Assembly: GCF_000247815.1 (NCBI RefSeq)
Contig: NC_021677.1
Span: forward strand, 13,429,161 to 13,493,160
Length of the DNA stretch: 64,000 nt
Direction of reading: 5' to 3'
Source of the DNA: Ficedula albicollis
Taxonomy: Eukaryota; Chordata; Aves; Passeriformes; Muscicapidae
Shown in pieces: positions 25,992 through 39,300 of the stretch. The notes below the pieces were generated by a model. It was not told where the DNA came from and did no database searches. It was given only the letters and a program-made list of their open reading frames with translations. The position numbers and the translations under genes were made by a program. How positions within the stretch are numbered: position 1 is the first letter of the stretch; each line of letters begins with the position of its first letter.

Positions 25992-27009
25992 ACAGCACAA
26001 TGGTAAGTTACATTAAAGTTATTTGGGCATGCCTTCCTCAAGAGACAAAAAGACTGCTGGAAAGCAGAAGACATGTGAGGAGTCACAGTATTGCCCAGTG
26101 GCATGACTAATGTCAAATAGACTTAAATGACTATCTACCTACACTTCTCTTAAGGAAGGTATACAGTGCCCTCACACATGGATTTCCTTAATTTAAGGAA
26201 AATTTTAAATAAAAGAGATTTCTAAATTATTCCATTACCTACGCTAGCTGCAAAGGAAAACATTAAAATGTTGAGTTTAATACCTCTACCCCATGACATA
26301 TTATTTACTTTCATATTATTTTGTCTCAGTTTAGGAAAAAGAGTTATCAGTTTAGCTTGGTTTATCCCAAATTTATAATTGACATTTCCATCATAAGAAA
26401 AATGGCACTAAACTTTGTCACTATCCTAGGTACCTTTTAAAGTCTGACTTAAAAGACAGAGGTCGCTGCATAGGGCTCCAATTCCTTAAATCCTATAAAA
26501 GTGCCAGGATAACAGAGAGCACAGTCTGCCAAAAAAAGTTTTGGGGTTTTTTGTTTGGGTTTTTTTTTTCAGTTTATTTGCCCAACTCATATGTCTGGAA
26601 AAACAAAGAAGCTTCTGGGTACATCATTTTGTATAAATTTTTATATCTCTCCTGGCTGTAAAGAGCAAGCTTGAAAAGGCAACTCAAGCACAAATAATGT
26701 GGTATCAGCGGAAATTTTACAAACAGACTTGAAAAAGCATCATCTCTCTCATGTTTAGTATGGAGCGCTCACTCCAAAACTTACAACTCTCAAAAACCAC
26801 TTGGGGAACACAAAAAAAAAGTTGTGTGCACGTGAGAGGAAGAGAAAGCTCTACTAAACCTGTCTGAATGCTCTTTGCCTAATAGGGAGGTTAGGATAAA
26901 TACTGGTACCTTTCATCCCCATGGCCACAGCCACAGAGGGATGTGCCAGTGATTCCTCTGCACTGCTGGGGCTGGCCCTGAGGAGTCCCCTTGTGTCTGT
27001 CTCCTTACG

Positions 27010-27050
27010 GTTTCCAGCTTCTTAACTCTCCAATTTCACAATTTTTTATG
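27010..27050 (+). repeat. direct repeat right of the CpG island
   Basis: TTTCCAGCTTCTTAACTCTC followed by CAATTTCACAATTTTTTA. It is a near copy of 24940-24980 in the same orientation, about 2.07 kb away. Confidence 0.6.
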
Positions 27051-29325
27051 ATATTCAGGTGCGCACACCCCAAAACACCTGAATTTTAACCTGTGTATTT
27101 ACTCATCTTCTATTTGGTGTCTTCTCGACACTGATAATGGCAGCATTAGGACATTTGTGCAGTAACTCTCATCTCAGAATAACTCCTCCCAGTCCCAACC
27201 AGGATTTAGGATCTCTCCACTGGATTTGCCAGCTGAAAAAGAATGTTAGTGTCAAGTTGGCAGATTACAGAATTATAAATTAGGAGTCTTAGAGGTTGCC
27301 AGTGGCTTGCCATGACATTTTGCAAAAAATCAGAGTCCCTTACTGCCCAGCTTATCCACATAAGAAGGAAAATACTGCCTGACAGCAAAGGAATGATGTC
27401 AGGTCAATTTTTTTTTTTGTAATTAAGTATTGAAATCCTCTGATTAAAGACTTATGAAGAAGTAAAACAGCTGTAGCATTTGAGGGAGAAGATGTGTGGG
27501 AATATTCAGAATAGAGCTTTTTTTTTTGTCTCCTGCTCCTAGCTCTAACACAACAGAGATATTATTGCTCTGAAATTTCAATTTAAATATAAAAGCCATT
27601 TAAATTTTAAAATAAGGTGGAAAGTGCAGTTTTTAAATGGCTGGACAGCATTCCACAGCATTTAAAGATGGGGATAAGTGATATAACATTAGGCAGACAA
27701 AAACTGCATTTAGAATGATCTTTACAGAAGCAGAATGCTTCACTGGTAAACATCACAGCACTTCAGTCATTTGGAAACAGAAAGGGAAAGTGTGGCTTAA
27801 GACAGAGGAAAGGGAAAGAAAAATCTGGTTAGGACCAAAGAGAAAGCCTCCCCACAACAAAACCCAACATTTAACAAGTGCCCCTTCTGTTTAGTTCCTC
27901 AAGCAGGCTGGATGGCAGAACACAACTACTTCTGGGATCCAGACCTAACTTGCCAAACACCACCTCCACTGAAAGAGACAAGTGGGTTTCATTCCAACTG
28001 CAGTCACATCTTTGGGAAATTTACTTCCGTGTTTCGGAGCCAACGAGCTCACTTAAAAATAACCACCTTAGTACTGTTTGGCATAGCATGCCATGTAACA
28101 CTTATTACTCTGCTGGAACAAAATTAAACCAAGAAAGTAAGTTTGGGACACAAATAGTGTGTGCTTCAGAACTTAGAGTGACCTCAGTACTGAAGGAAGT
28201 GACCTCTTAGAGCATTTAATGTTGCTACTTGAAAAGGTATGAAATACTTAACTGAGATCTAACTGCAGTTCAAAAAGCAAGGACAGGCTGAAAGACTGGA
28301 GAACAACAAATTCATGACCATTTTCAGCTATTTCAAACTAGCAGCATCCTTGGCAAACTAATGGAAAATGTGTTTAAAGCCAAGTCAGGCTGAAGAAGAA
28401 ATAGAAACTAACTCATAACTAACAATCAAGTTCATCAAGTCTGGAACCGAGAGCATTCTGTAGACAATTATGTGATTGTATAGCAAAATGCATATAAAAT
28501 GTTCAGTATTCATAAAAAGAGAATGAAGTGTCATGCAAAAATTAATGCAATATCAATACCATAAGTAATTTACACCCATCTGAAGTGTTGTATTTGATAT
28601 TTTCACTGCCTGCTGTATTAGGGTCTAATAAATTAGTGAAATAGAACAAAAATAAGAAATGCAAAATAAAATTACATGCAGTTTGTAACAGTATTCACAC
28701 AAAGATATTCAATATAATGAGCAGTATTTAGATGACATAACAGAAAGTATTTCCCTCCTTTCTGTACAAAACACAAAAATAAAGAAACATTCAATAATAC
28801 TAAAGAACAATGGCAAATTTGCAAAAGAAGGACTTTATCACTGGAAATTCAAAACTCATCCAGAGTTAAAGACTAACTGGAAATTTATATAGGAAAAAAC
28901 AAACAAACAAAATTCCCAAAATCCAAACAATCCAGAAGTGGTGGCTGGAAGGAAAGGGGACTTATAAACAACATCAGTACTTTGGAGAAAAAAACCAAGT
29001 GAGAAAGCCAGCTAACCTCACTGCTGATGGATGTCTCTCTTACTCTTCCCAAGACACACTAGTGGGTTCAATGACAATAATCTCTGCTATACTCCTAAAC
29101 TTGCTGGTCAAACAACTCAATTAAATATTATTTCCTTTGCTAATAAGTGTTAATAACCAGTAGAGTTCCAATCTCACATGTGAATATCAAGAAAAAGTTC
29201 TCTTTTTCTTTCCTTCTTGTTTTTTAATTTCCCCAGTACTTTTTAATGCAACCTACCCACACTGGCTTTCACACTGGCTAATGCAGGCCCAACTGCAAAT
29301 TTAAAACTCCTCCAAAAGAAGATTT

Positions 29326-29520
29326 CACATAGAATGTTTTGGATAGGAGGGGACTTTAAAGATCAACCCCCGTGCCATGGGCAGGGACACCTTCCACTAG
29401 ATCAGGTTTCCCACAGCCCCATCCAGCCTTGTCTTGAACACTTCCAGGGATGAGGCATTCACAGCTTCTTTGGGCAACCAGTGCCAGTGCCTCACTACCC
29501 TCACAGTGAAGAAAGGAAAG
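29326..29520 (-). mobile_element. CR1 LINE 3' fragment, short
   Basis: The plus strand reads CACATAGAATGTTTTGGATA, then GGGACTTTAAAGATCAACCC, TGCCATGGGCAGGGACACCT, GAACACTTCCAGGGATGAGG and TCACTACCCTCACAGTGAAG. This is a clear reverse-complement CR1 3' end. It stops abruptly after the GTGAAGAAAGG block, so only about 190 bp remain. Confidence 0.95.
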
Positions 29521-29773
29521 GAAAAGATGAAGACATCCTTTGCAAGCTAAAATGCCAACTCACTCCTCCCTGCAATCACACAGGCTGACAAGACAGATGG
29601 AACTCCATAAAGTAGAAAGCCTTGAAGTACAAAGTACCTGAAATTTAGGGAATTTATTTCCATTAAGGATTTGTCCTTCACGGACTAGTGAAGTAAAAGT
29701 AACGGGAAGATATGGCAGTAGGTTATATTTTAGGTAAGGACACATTTCTGCATCCAAATACTTTATCTTAAGG

Positions 29774-30060
29774 TCACAGAACCATTAAGGGTTGGAGAAG
29801 GTCTCCAAGATCAGCAAGCCCAACCTGTGACCGAAAATCACCTTGTCAACTAAACAATGACACTCAGTGCCATGTCCAGTTGTTTCTTAAACACCCCCAG
29901 GGATGGGGTCTCTACCACTTAACGTCTGTTTCAATGCCAACAACCCTTTCAGTGAAAAAATGCTCCCCAATGTCCCACCTGAACCTCTTCCAGGGCAACT
30001 TGAGGCCATTTCCTCTTGTCCTGTCACTAACTTCCTAGGAAAAGAGACCAATCCCCACCA
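29774..30060 (-). mobile_element. CR1 LINE 3' fragment, second subfamily
   Basis: The plus strand reads TCACAGAACCATTAAGGGTT, then GGTCTCCAAGATCAGCAAGC, CACCCCCAGGGATGGGGTCT, CCTCTTGTCCTGTCACTAAC and GAGACCAATCCCCACCA. Minus orientation, 5'-truncated. It lies about 250 bp from the CR1 at 29326-29520 but belongs to another subfamily, so the two are separate insertions. Confidence 0.93.
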
Positions 30061-33000
30061 ATTCCTATATCTGAAAAAAAAAAAAAACCCCTAGATTTTA
30101 TCTAAATATCTGAGAATTCATAATGGAGTCACTAGACTTACATGCCCACGTGCTACCTTAGTCCTTCCAGACATTCTTACTTGGATTAAGAAATCATATT
30201 TTTAACATCTTTTTTTTTTTCACCCCTATCTGGAACAAGAAGGAAGGAGTTATTAAAGTCTTATCTAAACAAGATTTATTTTTAGCCCAAACATAAAACT
30301 GCTCTTAGCTGCCTTACTAGAAAGGCTGTAAAGATGTTCAGAGTCCAACACCATCCCCCTGACTTGCAAGGCCACCTAACCAGCATTACCCAAAAGCCAT
30401 TCAGCTATGGACTTATGGGACAACCTGCACAGCCTCCATTGACCTGACACATTCCAGTAACACATCAAGTCCAAAGTCACCCTCCGAGCACTATTCACAC
30501 CTTGCCATTAATACTCAAAGCACACCAAACCAGAGGTGGCACGCCTCCCCCTCTTCCCTTTTGCACTCTTCCTGCAAGTTGGCACTCCACATTTATGCAT
30601 AGCTGAAGGCTCCATTCCTTTTACTCTCCTTTGGGTGCTCAAGAGGCAGCACCCTTCTTCAGACTTTGCACATTAATACAGCCATCACCATTGATTTCGA
30701 GTGCTCTGCAGCTTAGGTAACTTTCACAGCCAGATGTTTCAGCAGTCAGACACAAATTCTCAAAATTGTCAATGGCTCTCACACATATTGTGTGATATCA
30801 AACATGGGAAAAAATCGTGTGCTGGAACTGAGATCAATAAAGTACAATCTGGACCTAGATGTCAGATAGCCAGTGCATGTTTCTTTACTGTTTAGCAAGT
30901 GTTCAGGCAGAAGCTAAACAAGTCTTCATTGTGGCCAAAGGTTCCACATTGATTCATGAGTAACTGAACACGGCTGGCACCCTGCCTGGCAGGGAGATAA
31001 CCCTGTCCTGCTGAACTGGAGCAGTGAACCCTCCTGCCCCACACCCAAACCACAATGAGGTTGCTGTGTAACCAGGTGCTGTGTTCTCAACCAGGCCACT
31101 CTGCCCTGCAGCTGTCTGAACCAGCCTGTAACAATCTGCAGAAGGAATAAGAAAAATTCTTGTCAGCAGAAAAACATCAAGATGCCTTCTGGGGCAGGGA
31201 AGAATACCTGAGCTGTAAATTAACCTCCTGCAAGTCATGAAATGACACAGACATAAAGCCATCGACCATGACAAGAAGGGTGAAGGACCCTGCTTACAGC
31301 CTTGCCCTCCTCTCCATCTGCCATTCCAGCTGAAACAATTAGCTCAAGTAACCTGCAACTGGAAACTAACTTCCAGGATTCACCTGATCACGGGTGATAG
31401 TCCGAGGCACACAGACATGAGGCATGCTGTGCACATAAAACAGCCTGTACATCCCCAAATTCTAACCTAGGTAAACTTGGTGGGATGATCTCACCTTTAA
31501 CACTAGAAGGAAACCTCAACCACCACATTCACTCTTTATCATCCCCATGACCTTTGCCCAGGAAAAAGAGCAAACAGCACCTGGCCACACAATCATCACA
31601 CAAGAGGAAACAGTTCTTCCAGGAAAACAGGAGGTTCACTCTACAGACCAAAGATTTTTAAGGCCTGTGCCTTCTGCAGAGACCATTTCAGAGTGACAGT
31701 TCTATTTTCTGCTTGCTGCATTTGTAAATACGGAGTATAAATCTTGTGCGCTGTAGAATCGGCAGGTACTACACATTTCAGCTCAAAGATAATGTGAGAA
31801 TCAAATTACAGTCTCTCACTGTATGAAATAATTACATATCCTTAGATCTGAAATGACTTTTATAAAAACCAGAAAAATAGCATTCATGAAGACATCACAT
31901 TATTATATATAGAGGAAAAAAAAATAAATACCCAGAGCCAGAAATGGGATTAAGCTACTTTATCCTACTTAAAAATGAATTATACTGGATAGAGACAAAT
32001 ACATCCTGTCAAGTGACATGAAAATATCGAACAGAAAACTAACTAAAATGATTGAATTTGGGGGAGGAAAAAAAAATAACACCACAAAAAAAAACTACCA
32101 CACAAAACCCCACACACCAAAATTCTGAGTCAGCCAAATAAACTTTAAAAGAAGTAACTCTTGCTAAAAACAATTAGGAAATTTAGTATTGCATAATTAC
32201 TAAGCACGTGCAAGTACATTGGACTGAAGTGACTTAATTGGAATAGTCACCTCAAACATATGTAGAAGTCAGAACGCTGATAATATAAGCAATTTTTAAA
32301 ATTACTTTGAAAGCTAGGTTGCTTTCTATCATGATGCAAATATTAACTTGTGTGAGCTACCGGAACGTAGCAAATTTCTCTCTCAGTTTATTAATACAAA
32401 CTAAACAGATGCTTATTTAATGGCATTCAGCTTGTTGGTCCTTGATGAGGCTCCAGAGTAAATAAAATACTTCTTGTAGGATTGCAAATACAGCCAGGGA
32501 GTCTCTTTTTGAGGTTCAGGATAAATCAAAGCCTTCTGCACAAAAGGGCCATCACAGTGTGCTTTCTAATCAAGACATATTTTAGGTTAACAGCCCTGAT
32601 AAATTCTTATCTGTTATAATAACCTATTCAAAATTCAAACTAGCAAATGAACTGTAACTACAATGCCTTGCACATGGTGCAAATCACCTATCAGGTGACA
32701 GAAAAGTGCTACAAGTAGGGGTAAATGTAGCACTGTCACCTCACTTTTAAGTTGGCATTTTGTGTCATTCAATGTGCCTCCAAAGAACAAAAGTAAAAAG
32801 AAACTGTTGGGTGCACAAACTCCCGAGGTCAGGGTGATAAATGAAACCACTTCCCAAATAAGCTTTCCTAATTAAGGCTTCTAAACCAGAGCTGGCTTGC
32901 ATTCAGTTATTACCACCGTTACAAGTAATCTGAAATATTCTTGATAAAATATTTTTAGCATCAACACAACACCAGCGTATTAAAACCAGCTGAAGGTCAT

Positions 33001-33413
33001 AAGGGTGAAACAAATAAAAGCTTAGGAAAATATCAAATTCATTCCTAAAACTACACGGAAGTGTTGTGAAAACTCCCTACTTAAATCAGTTCAAGATTTT
33101 TTATAGTTACTAACTTCATGTATTATATAATCTGTGCATTAAAAAATGAAACAACATACTCATCAATTCTAGGATTACATCTATAAGATTCTACTTATTT
33201 ATCCCCACAGGCACACCTGGACTACTAAAAAGGGTGAGTTCTCTTCTGTTAAAAGACAGAAACTTTGCATACATCGTTTAAATCAATTTTATGTCTTCCC
33301 CACCTCCCTGAAGAAATATTTAATTTGCTTAATTAAACAGATGGCATTTTTTATTATACTTGTATTTGCACTTAAGAAATTTAATTTGCATAGCAAACTT
33401 TTTTTTTCTAGGT

Positions 33414-33665
33414 CAATTCATATGCCACTAAACGACAATTCAGGACTACAAACTAAAATAACTAAAATATTACATCTATTCTCTGAAATGTAAATATTCC
33501 ATTCTTAAGCAGTGAACCACTGAAACTCTTCATTCTGTGCAATTCATATGCCACTAAACGACAATTCAGGACTACAAACTAAAACAACTAAATTATTACA
33601 TCTATTCTCTGAAATGTAAATATTTCATTCTTAAGCAGTGAACCACTGAAACTCTTCATTCTGTG
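33414..33665. repeat. 126-bp tandem duplication
   Basis: Units 33414-33539 and 33540-33665 start CAATTCATATGCCACTAAAC and differ at about three positions (AAAATAACTAAAATATT against AAAACAACTAAATTATT; ATTCCATT against ATTTCATT). Confidence 0.95.
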
Positions 33666-36217
33666 TTGGTGTACAAAATTTAATTATTTTTTGCATTTTC
33701 TTCTATATTAATATATACTAATCTCAGAAAAAAAAAATGCTAAAGAATTATTTACATTCCTTACACAGGAATCTGTTACATGCTTATTATTTCCATATTA
33801 TACCCAATCTTGAAGAAGAAGAAATTAAGCTTAACCATGACAATGCACATCTGACCCACAGTCACACTCAAGAACTGAACAGACAGCACAGAATTCCAAA
33901 AGAACAACGATATTTGCAAAAAAAAACAAAACAAAACCTCAAAAAACCCAAACCTAAAAGCACCAGGAATGGCAACACACAAGGTAACGTGCTTTCAAGG
34001 GCAGAAGATGCATTTCTATTACACACACACAAAAATCACTAATTATGTTTCAAGTCATCTTCTGAAGCCTGTGAAATAATTCACGTTTACAACATCTGAC
34101 CACCGAACCTCAGGTGTTTTGTCAAAGAGAAGGGCTTTTTTTTTCCTCCCCCTAAGAACAACAAGGATAAAAAGGTGAAGGATATAGACTCAAACTTGAA
34201 CAATGACTCAGCATTGTAAAAAAAAGCCAAGGTAAGGCATGATTTAATTTGCAACTAAGCTTTGGGTTGCTACAGCAACTTCAATACTTCAGAAGATATT
34301 AGAAATACTTCCATTCTTCTTCCCTCATAATAAAATCTGTTTACATGCTTTGGAAATCATTCAAATACTTATGTTCTTTGGTAAGAATTAATTGACAATT
34401 TGAAGGCTAAGTCCGTGAAGTCCAAGAAACAACCAGGATTTTTCACAAATCTGGAATGTAACTATTGAGAGAAAGGAGGAATATCTGACATTCACTTCCC
34501 TAATTACTGAAGATAATAGCACTCAACTTTGAGACAGGTATTCTAATAACAAAGCAAACTTTGCAAAACACATCATTAAGTAAACAGTAAACATTTAGAG
34601 TTTCAGGATGGAAAACTCAAAAGGGTTTTAGTGAGATATCAGTAAAAAATCCTCATATTACCTCAGGCATTTAGCACAAGGCATACAGAAAAAAATACAG
34701 ATAGAGTTTCAAATAGACTATTACAAGCTTTTTTTCTTTTTTTTTTTTTGGCAAGGACTGAGTGCTGGTACATACCTAAGATAGGACCTTCTCACAACAC
34801 TGCTGCAGACCCGTCAGCTCCAGTCAGCCATTAAGAGTTCTCATAATTAAGCCTGAAGCATTCATAAGCATTCAAAAGTGAAGCACAGTCATTAAAAAGG
34901 ACCATGCTTGCACTCTCCCTATTAGCTGGGAAAAAATTCATTAATGCCTTCACTCCTTTCTGCCCAGGGAAAGAAAGCAAGGGGAGGGAAGAAGATGAGA
35001 GCAGAACACCGCCTACATTGCCATCATTTCCTCCCAACAGGTCAGCCACACAGAGGAAAAGGACCAAAACTGGTCTCCACATAGGCTTCAGACTGCCTTA
35101 AGAGAAACAAACCAGAATTAACTTGATTTATGTAACTGATGTGAGTTCCATGTGGCCCTACCATGACCACATCCACTCAGTGCCATCATTCTCTCATGTG
35201 TTTTGAGATAAAGGCAATACATTTAAATCAATACATATCAAGAAACCATAATTATGATACACACAACTTCCATGGTGCAGATCACAACAGATTTGCACAG
35301 TTAAGTTTACAGACAACCACCTTCTGGGTTTCCTCCCATCTAGAGTAATTTAATCAGCTTGTTCTGTAAAGCCAAATTAAATATATGCTTTCAGGAAAAC
35401 CCCTACTCTGATTAATTACTTGAAGCAAATCACGAACAGGTATCGCATGCATGATTTTAATGGAAATTCTTGTAAAATTGGAGCACTTTATGGATGAGGG
35501 GGGTGAAACCTGTAAATTTCTCCTCAGATGTATGAATTAAAAATCTCTGCACTTTGGTGAGATATGAAATTTATTAGAAGAACATTGACATGTTCCATGA
35601 CTCCTACTTCAAAGCAATTAAATTATCAGGAATTATTATGTTTTGTTTTAAAAGTGCCTTCAAAATACAAAATGACTTCTGGTCTAAGTGCTTCACTAAG
35701 TTTAACTGTTAAACAAACTTCCATACAAACCAATCAGAACACTCACTCTTAGTGTTCTTGGTAACTAAATTTTTTCTGAACAACACACTGTGTTAAAACA
35801 ATTACCTAACATATTATGCTAATATAAGTAAGTCACATTGTTTCAATTTGATTTGCCTTAAAGCTATTTTTAATAAATCTAGTCCTAAAAGACATGCTTG
35901 CCTTATTTTCTCTAAAAAGTTGTTAATTTAAAATTAAACATTGGGCAACCCACAGTCTTTGAGAAACTCAACACGTTGCCTGCCACTTACATCAAAGCAT
36001 GTGTATTTTATATGAGTTTTGTTTTGCTGCAAATACACAGAGAAACCTTTGTCAAAATGCCATCAGTTACAAGTGCATGACTGAAATTCTTCCTGCATTT
36101 GGGAGCAGAAGGGGGCTGAGGGGGGTGTCATTTATCTCCAAGCTGCTATGACTTTACTCTCATTGCTGAACGCGACGCAAACAATAAAAGGCAAAACTAC
36201 CATGCTTGTTTTACTAC

Positions 36218-36331
36218 GGGATATAACTCTAGAACTAAGATAAAATAAAAATCTCTGAAACAAGCCTTGTTAGGGATATAATTCTAGAACTAAGATAAAA
36301 TAAAATAAAAATCTCTGAAACAAGCCTTGTT
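36218..36331. repeat. 55-bp tandem duplication with 5-bp indel
   Basis: Units 36218-36272 and 36273-36331 begin GGGATATAA. The second has one substitution (CTCTAG against TTCTAG context) and one extra AAAAT in the AAAAT run. Confidence 0.95.
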
Positions 36332-39300
36332 TCCTTTCCTGTTCACCAAATATAAGTGTGAGAAATTAAACCTTTACCTAAGCTTATATTTGCCTCATCA
36401 CCACAGGATAAAATACTTCAAGAGTTTGGAAATAATCCAACTCCTTACTTACCTTACAAATGAGATATGAAAATACATGCAAAGAAGTGGTTCTAGGAGT
36501 AAATGCTATATGAGTACCTCCATTAAAATATACCAAGAGGTGAGATCTGGCAAGTAAGTGACAATCTATCCTAATTCAACATTTGTTTTCGATTAATTTA
36601 CATTTAATTGCAGGTGCTCACGAAGTTTAAAAAAGATAACATTGATCTCTGCTCACTGCAGAATATTTTAATCTGGAGTCATAATATTAGACAGTCACTT
36701 AGGCAGTAAGTGCTTTGAAATGGTATTTCCATAATGGCACACCAGCACACAGGTCCCAGACAGCGCTTCCTAGGGGTGCATCAGACCAGAAACAAGCAAC
36801 ATCAGGAAGAAGCTGTTCCCTCTCAGCTGAGCTGACAAACTTTCACTCTTCAACTGTATTCAAATGTAGCAGTAATTACTCACTTAACCTGACACCAGTT
36901 CCCACATTGTTCATTCCCACAGACTATGTGGGGCAGAAGGGGATGAATGTCTTCCTGCAGTGCTACACATAATTGCTGAAGCCCCAGTGTCCCTCTTGTC
37001 CTTCCAACAGCTTTTCAGGACCAGCCAAAAATGCCTTTTCCACATTGACTCACTAGTAAAATCAATGCTTACAATCCCTGGCTGAAAAGGAGATTTTGCC
37101 TGTAGGGATGTTTAAAAAAACATTACTTAGCAGTTGAGTTGATTAGACAATTCTATCCAATTATTTTGGAAATCTAACCAACCACTTCTCAGATTCCCCA
37201 TTTTCCTTAACACCACCATGTTGGTGACTCACTCTTTTTCTCCCTCATTTTCCAAGACTCCTATTGCAACCCTGGTCCCTAACACCTTCTGAATTTAGGA
37301 ACTGTCTGTAGTATGAAAACTTGTGGTCATATCCAGGCATCTGCAAACCACAGAAGGCTAGGATATTCTGGCCATTCCTAGTGGAACTATTACTTCTCAA
37401 CCTGTCTCGAGTTTTATTTTGACTTTGGGGAAAATACTGTCTTGTATCTTTACCACGCCTCAAAAAATCAGAACTGTCTCAGTACCAAGAAGCACACAAC
37501 TTTTAACATGCTAATTTTAAATTCTAAAGGGGAATAGTTGATGAATATACTTAAAAAAAAAAAAAAGAAACATCATGAAACAAGACCACCTCTTTTCCCA
37601 CAGCATTTATATTAAAAAAGCTAGAGATTCCAACCTTACTTTATGGTTACTTTAGTACACTTGAACAGTTTTCTCACTTAAAAAACAGGGATGGAAGGGG
37701 AGACAGATTAGTCTTCAATGATGAAAAAGGAAGTATTAAGTATAAAATGAGACACAATTTTTGTATTTCCAAAGGATTACTATAATAAGTTAACAGATGG
37801 GAACATTAAACTATGGGATCTGTGCTACTGATGGCCTTTGAAGAGAGGAGAACAAGATTGCACATAAGATGCCTGATGATTTGTGGACCTGTCTTCCAGC
37901 TCTGGTACATCATCTAAAATGGAATAGACACAGGATGTATCAATATGCTAAATAGCTTTTCTGCACAGAGAAACACTCTGAAGCCCTGTGAAGCTGCCTG
38001 AACAGTTTTATTAGTATTAGCTTTTGGCATAGAAAATGTAATTCTGTAACAAGTTCCAATTAAGATCATAATGGCTCTACAAGTATTTAAAAACAACCAA
38101 AAAATCCCTTCAATGGATTTCTCTAAATCAAGAGAACATACCCCCTCAAGCATGACATCTTTGGTACTATAAAGAAATTAGAGCTGGAATACCAGAGACT
38201 GTGAAACTACTACCCTCTAAGACTAGCCTTTAGATACTTCAAACTCTGATTTATTCCTACCTAACAAACTAAAATGTCAAAGCCATTGCCAGGTTACTTG
38301 TGGTTCAACAGATTAGTTTTGCCATTTAAGACAGAGAAAAACACTGCAATTTCACTACAAAAGCTTCCAAGTGTTTGTTCAGCCTAAAGACACACCGTAA
38401 ACCTCACATCGTAAGTAATGTGTTATTATAGAAGTTTTTTCCTTCTGTATTGCAGGCTAAAAACAGCATAATAATGATCTAGAGGACTACAGAAGATATT
38501 CTCTGGGTTTTAATTCAAAATGTCAGAAATACACTGCAGGCTTCACTAGATTTCTTTTTAAAAGTTTAATTGTCAAAAGTGTAGAAACATTAGATCTCCC
38601 CAGATTCACTTTTACACCTCTTCTTATTTCCAAATGCTTGAGCTCGAAAGATTTCAAAATATATTTTAGCCAATTTAATTATCTAAAGTATGCTATTAAT
38701 TCTGTAATCATGCTGAAAAACATTTCAAAGGTGCTCCAACAATCTTAACTGGGAATTGTTGAAATTATGAACAAGTACCACACTGCAGGAACAACTACTT
38801 GTTATAAAATTTCCTCATGATGGCAGCATAAACCATTCTGATGAAGCTGTAAAGAACAATGCACATTCCTATTCATACAAAAGTGAGACCTCAGATGCTC
38901 TAGAAATGGTGTGCACTACCATTTTTTCTCCTCTTCACACTGCCCTTTCTACACTACTTCACAGTCTTCAGATTTAGTCCCCAGAATTCCACAGCAGTAT
39001 TATTCTACTTCACACATGCAATTAATTAAGAAAGATAAGGCACTACCCTACAGAGTATTTTGACAAGTTTTATGAAGTTTCCCCATACATTCCACTGGAT
39101 TTTGCATCATTTGCACATTGTACTTTGGAAAGTCTATGACAACTGCACAGTCTACACATCTGTGTGAATCACTAAGTTAATGCTTCAATCAAGATCTGTG
39201 AAGTTCTTCTGAAGAATGATCTTCCATCAAGTTCTGTTTGATTTTAGTGTTTCTGCACTACAAAGAGACAACACCATGACCTGCAAGGTCTCATTCTGAA

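Larger units (their letters stand above)
25801..29325. other. AT-rich non-coding DNA right of the CpG island
   Basis: No gene supported. A consensus donor (CACAATG followed by GTAAGTTA) lies at 26002/26003 on the plus strand and could end a first exon starting in the CpG island, but no other evidence supports it. Open frames of 60-110 codons (for example 27878-28210) show no family. Confidence 0.6.
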
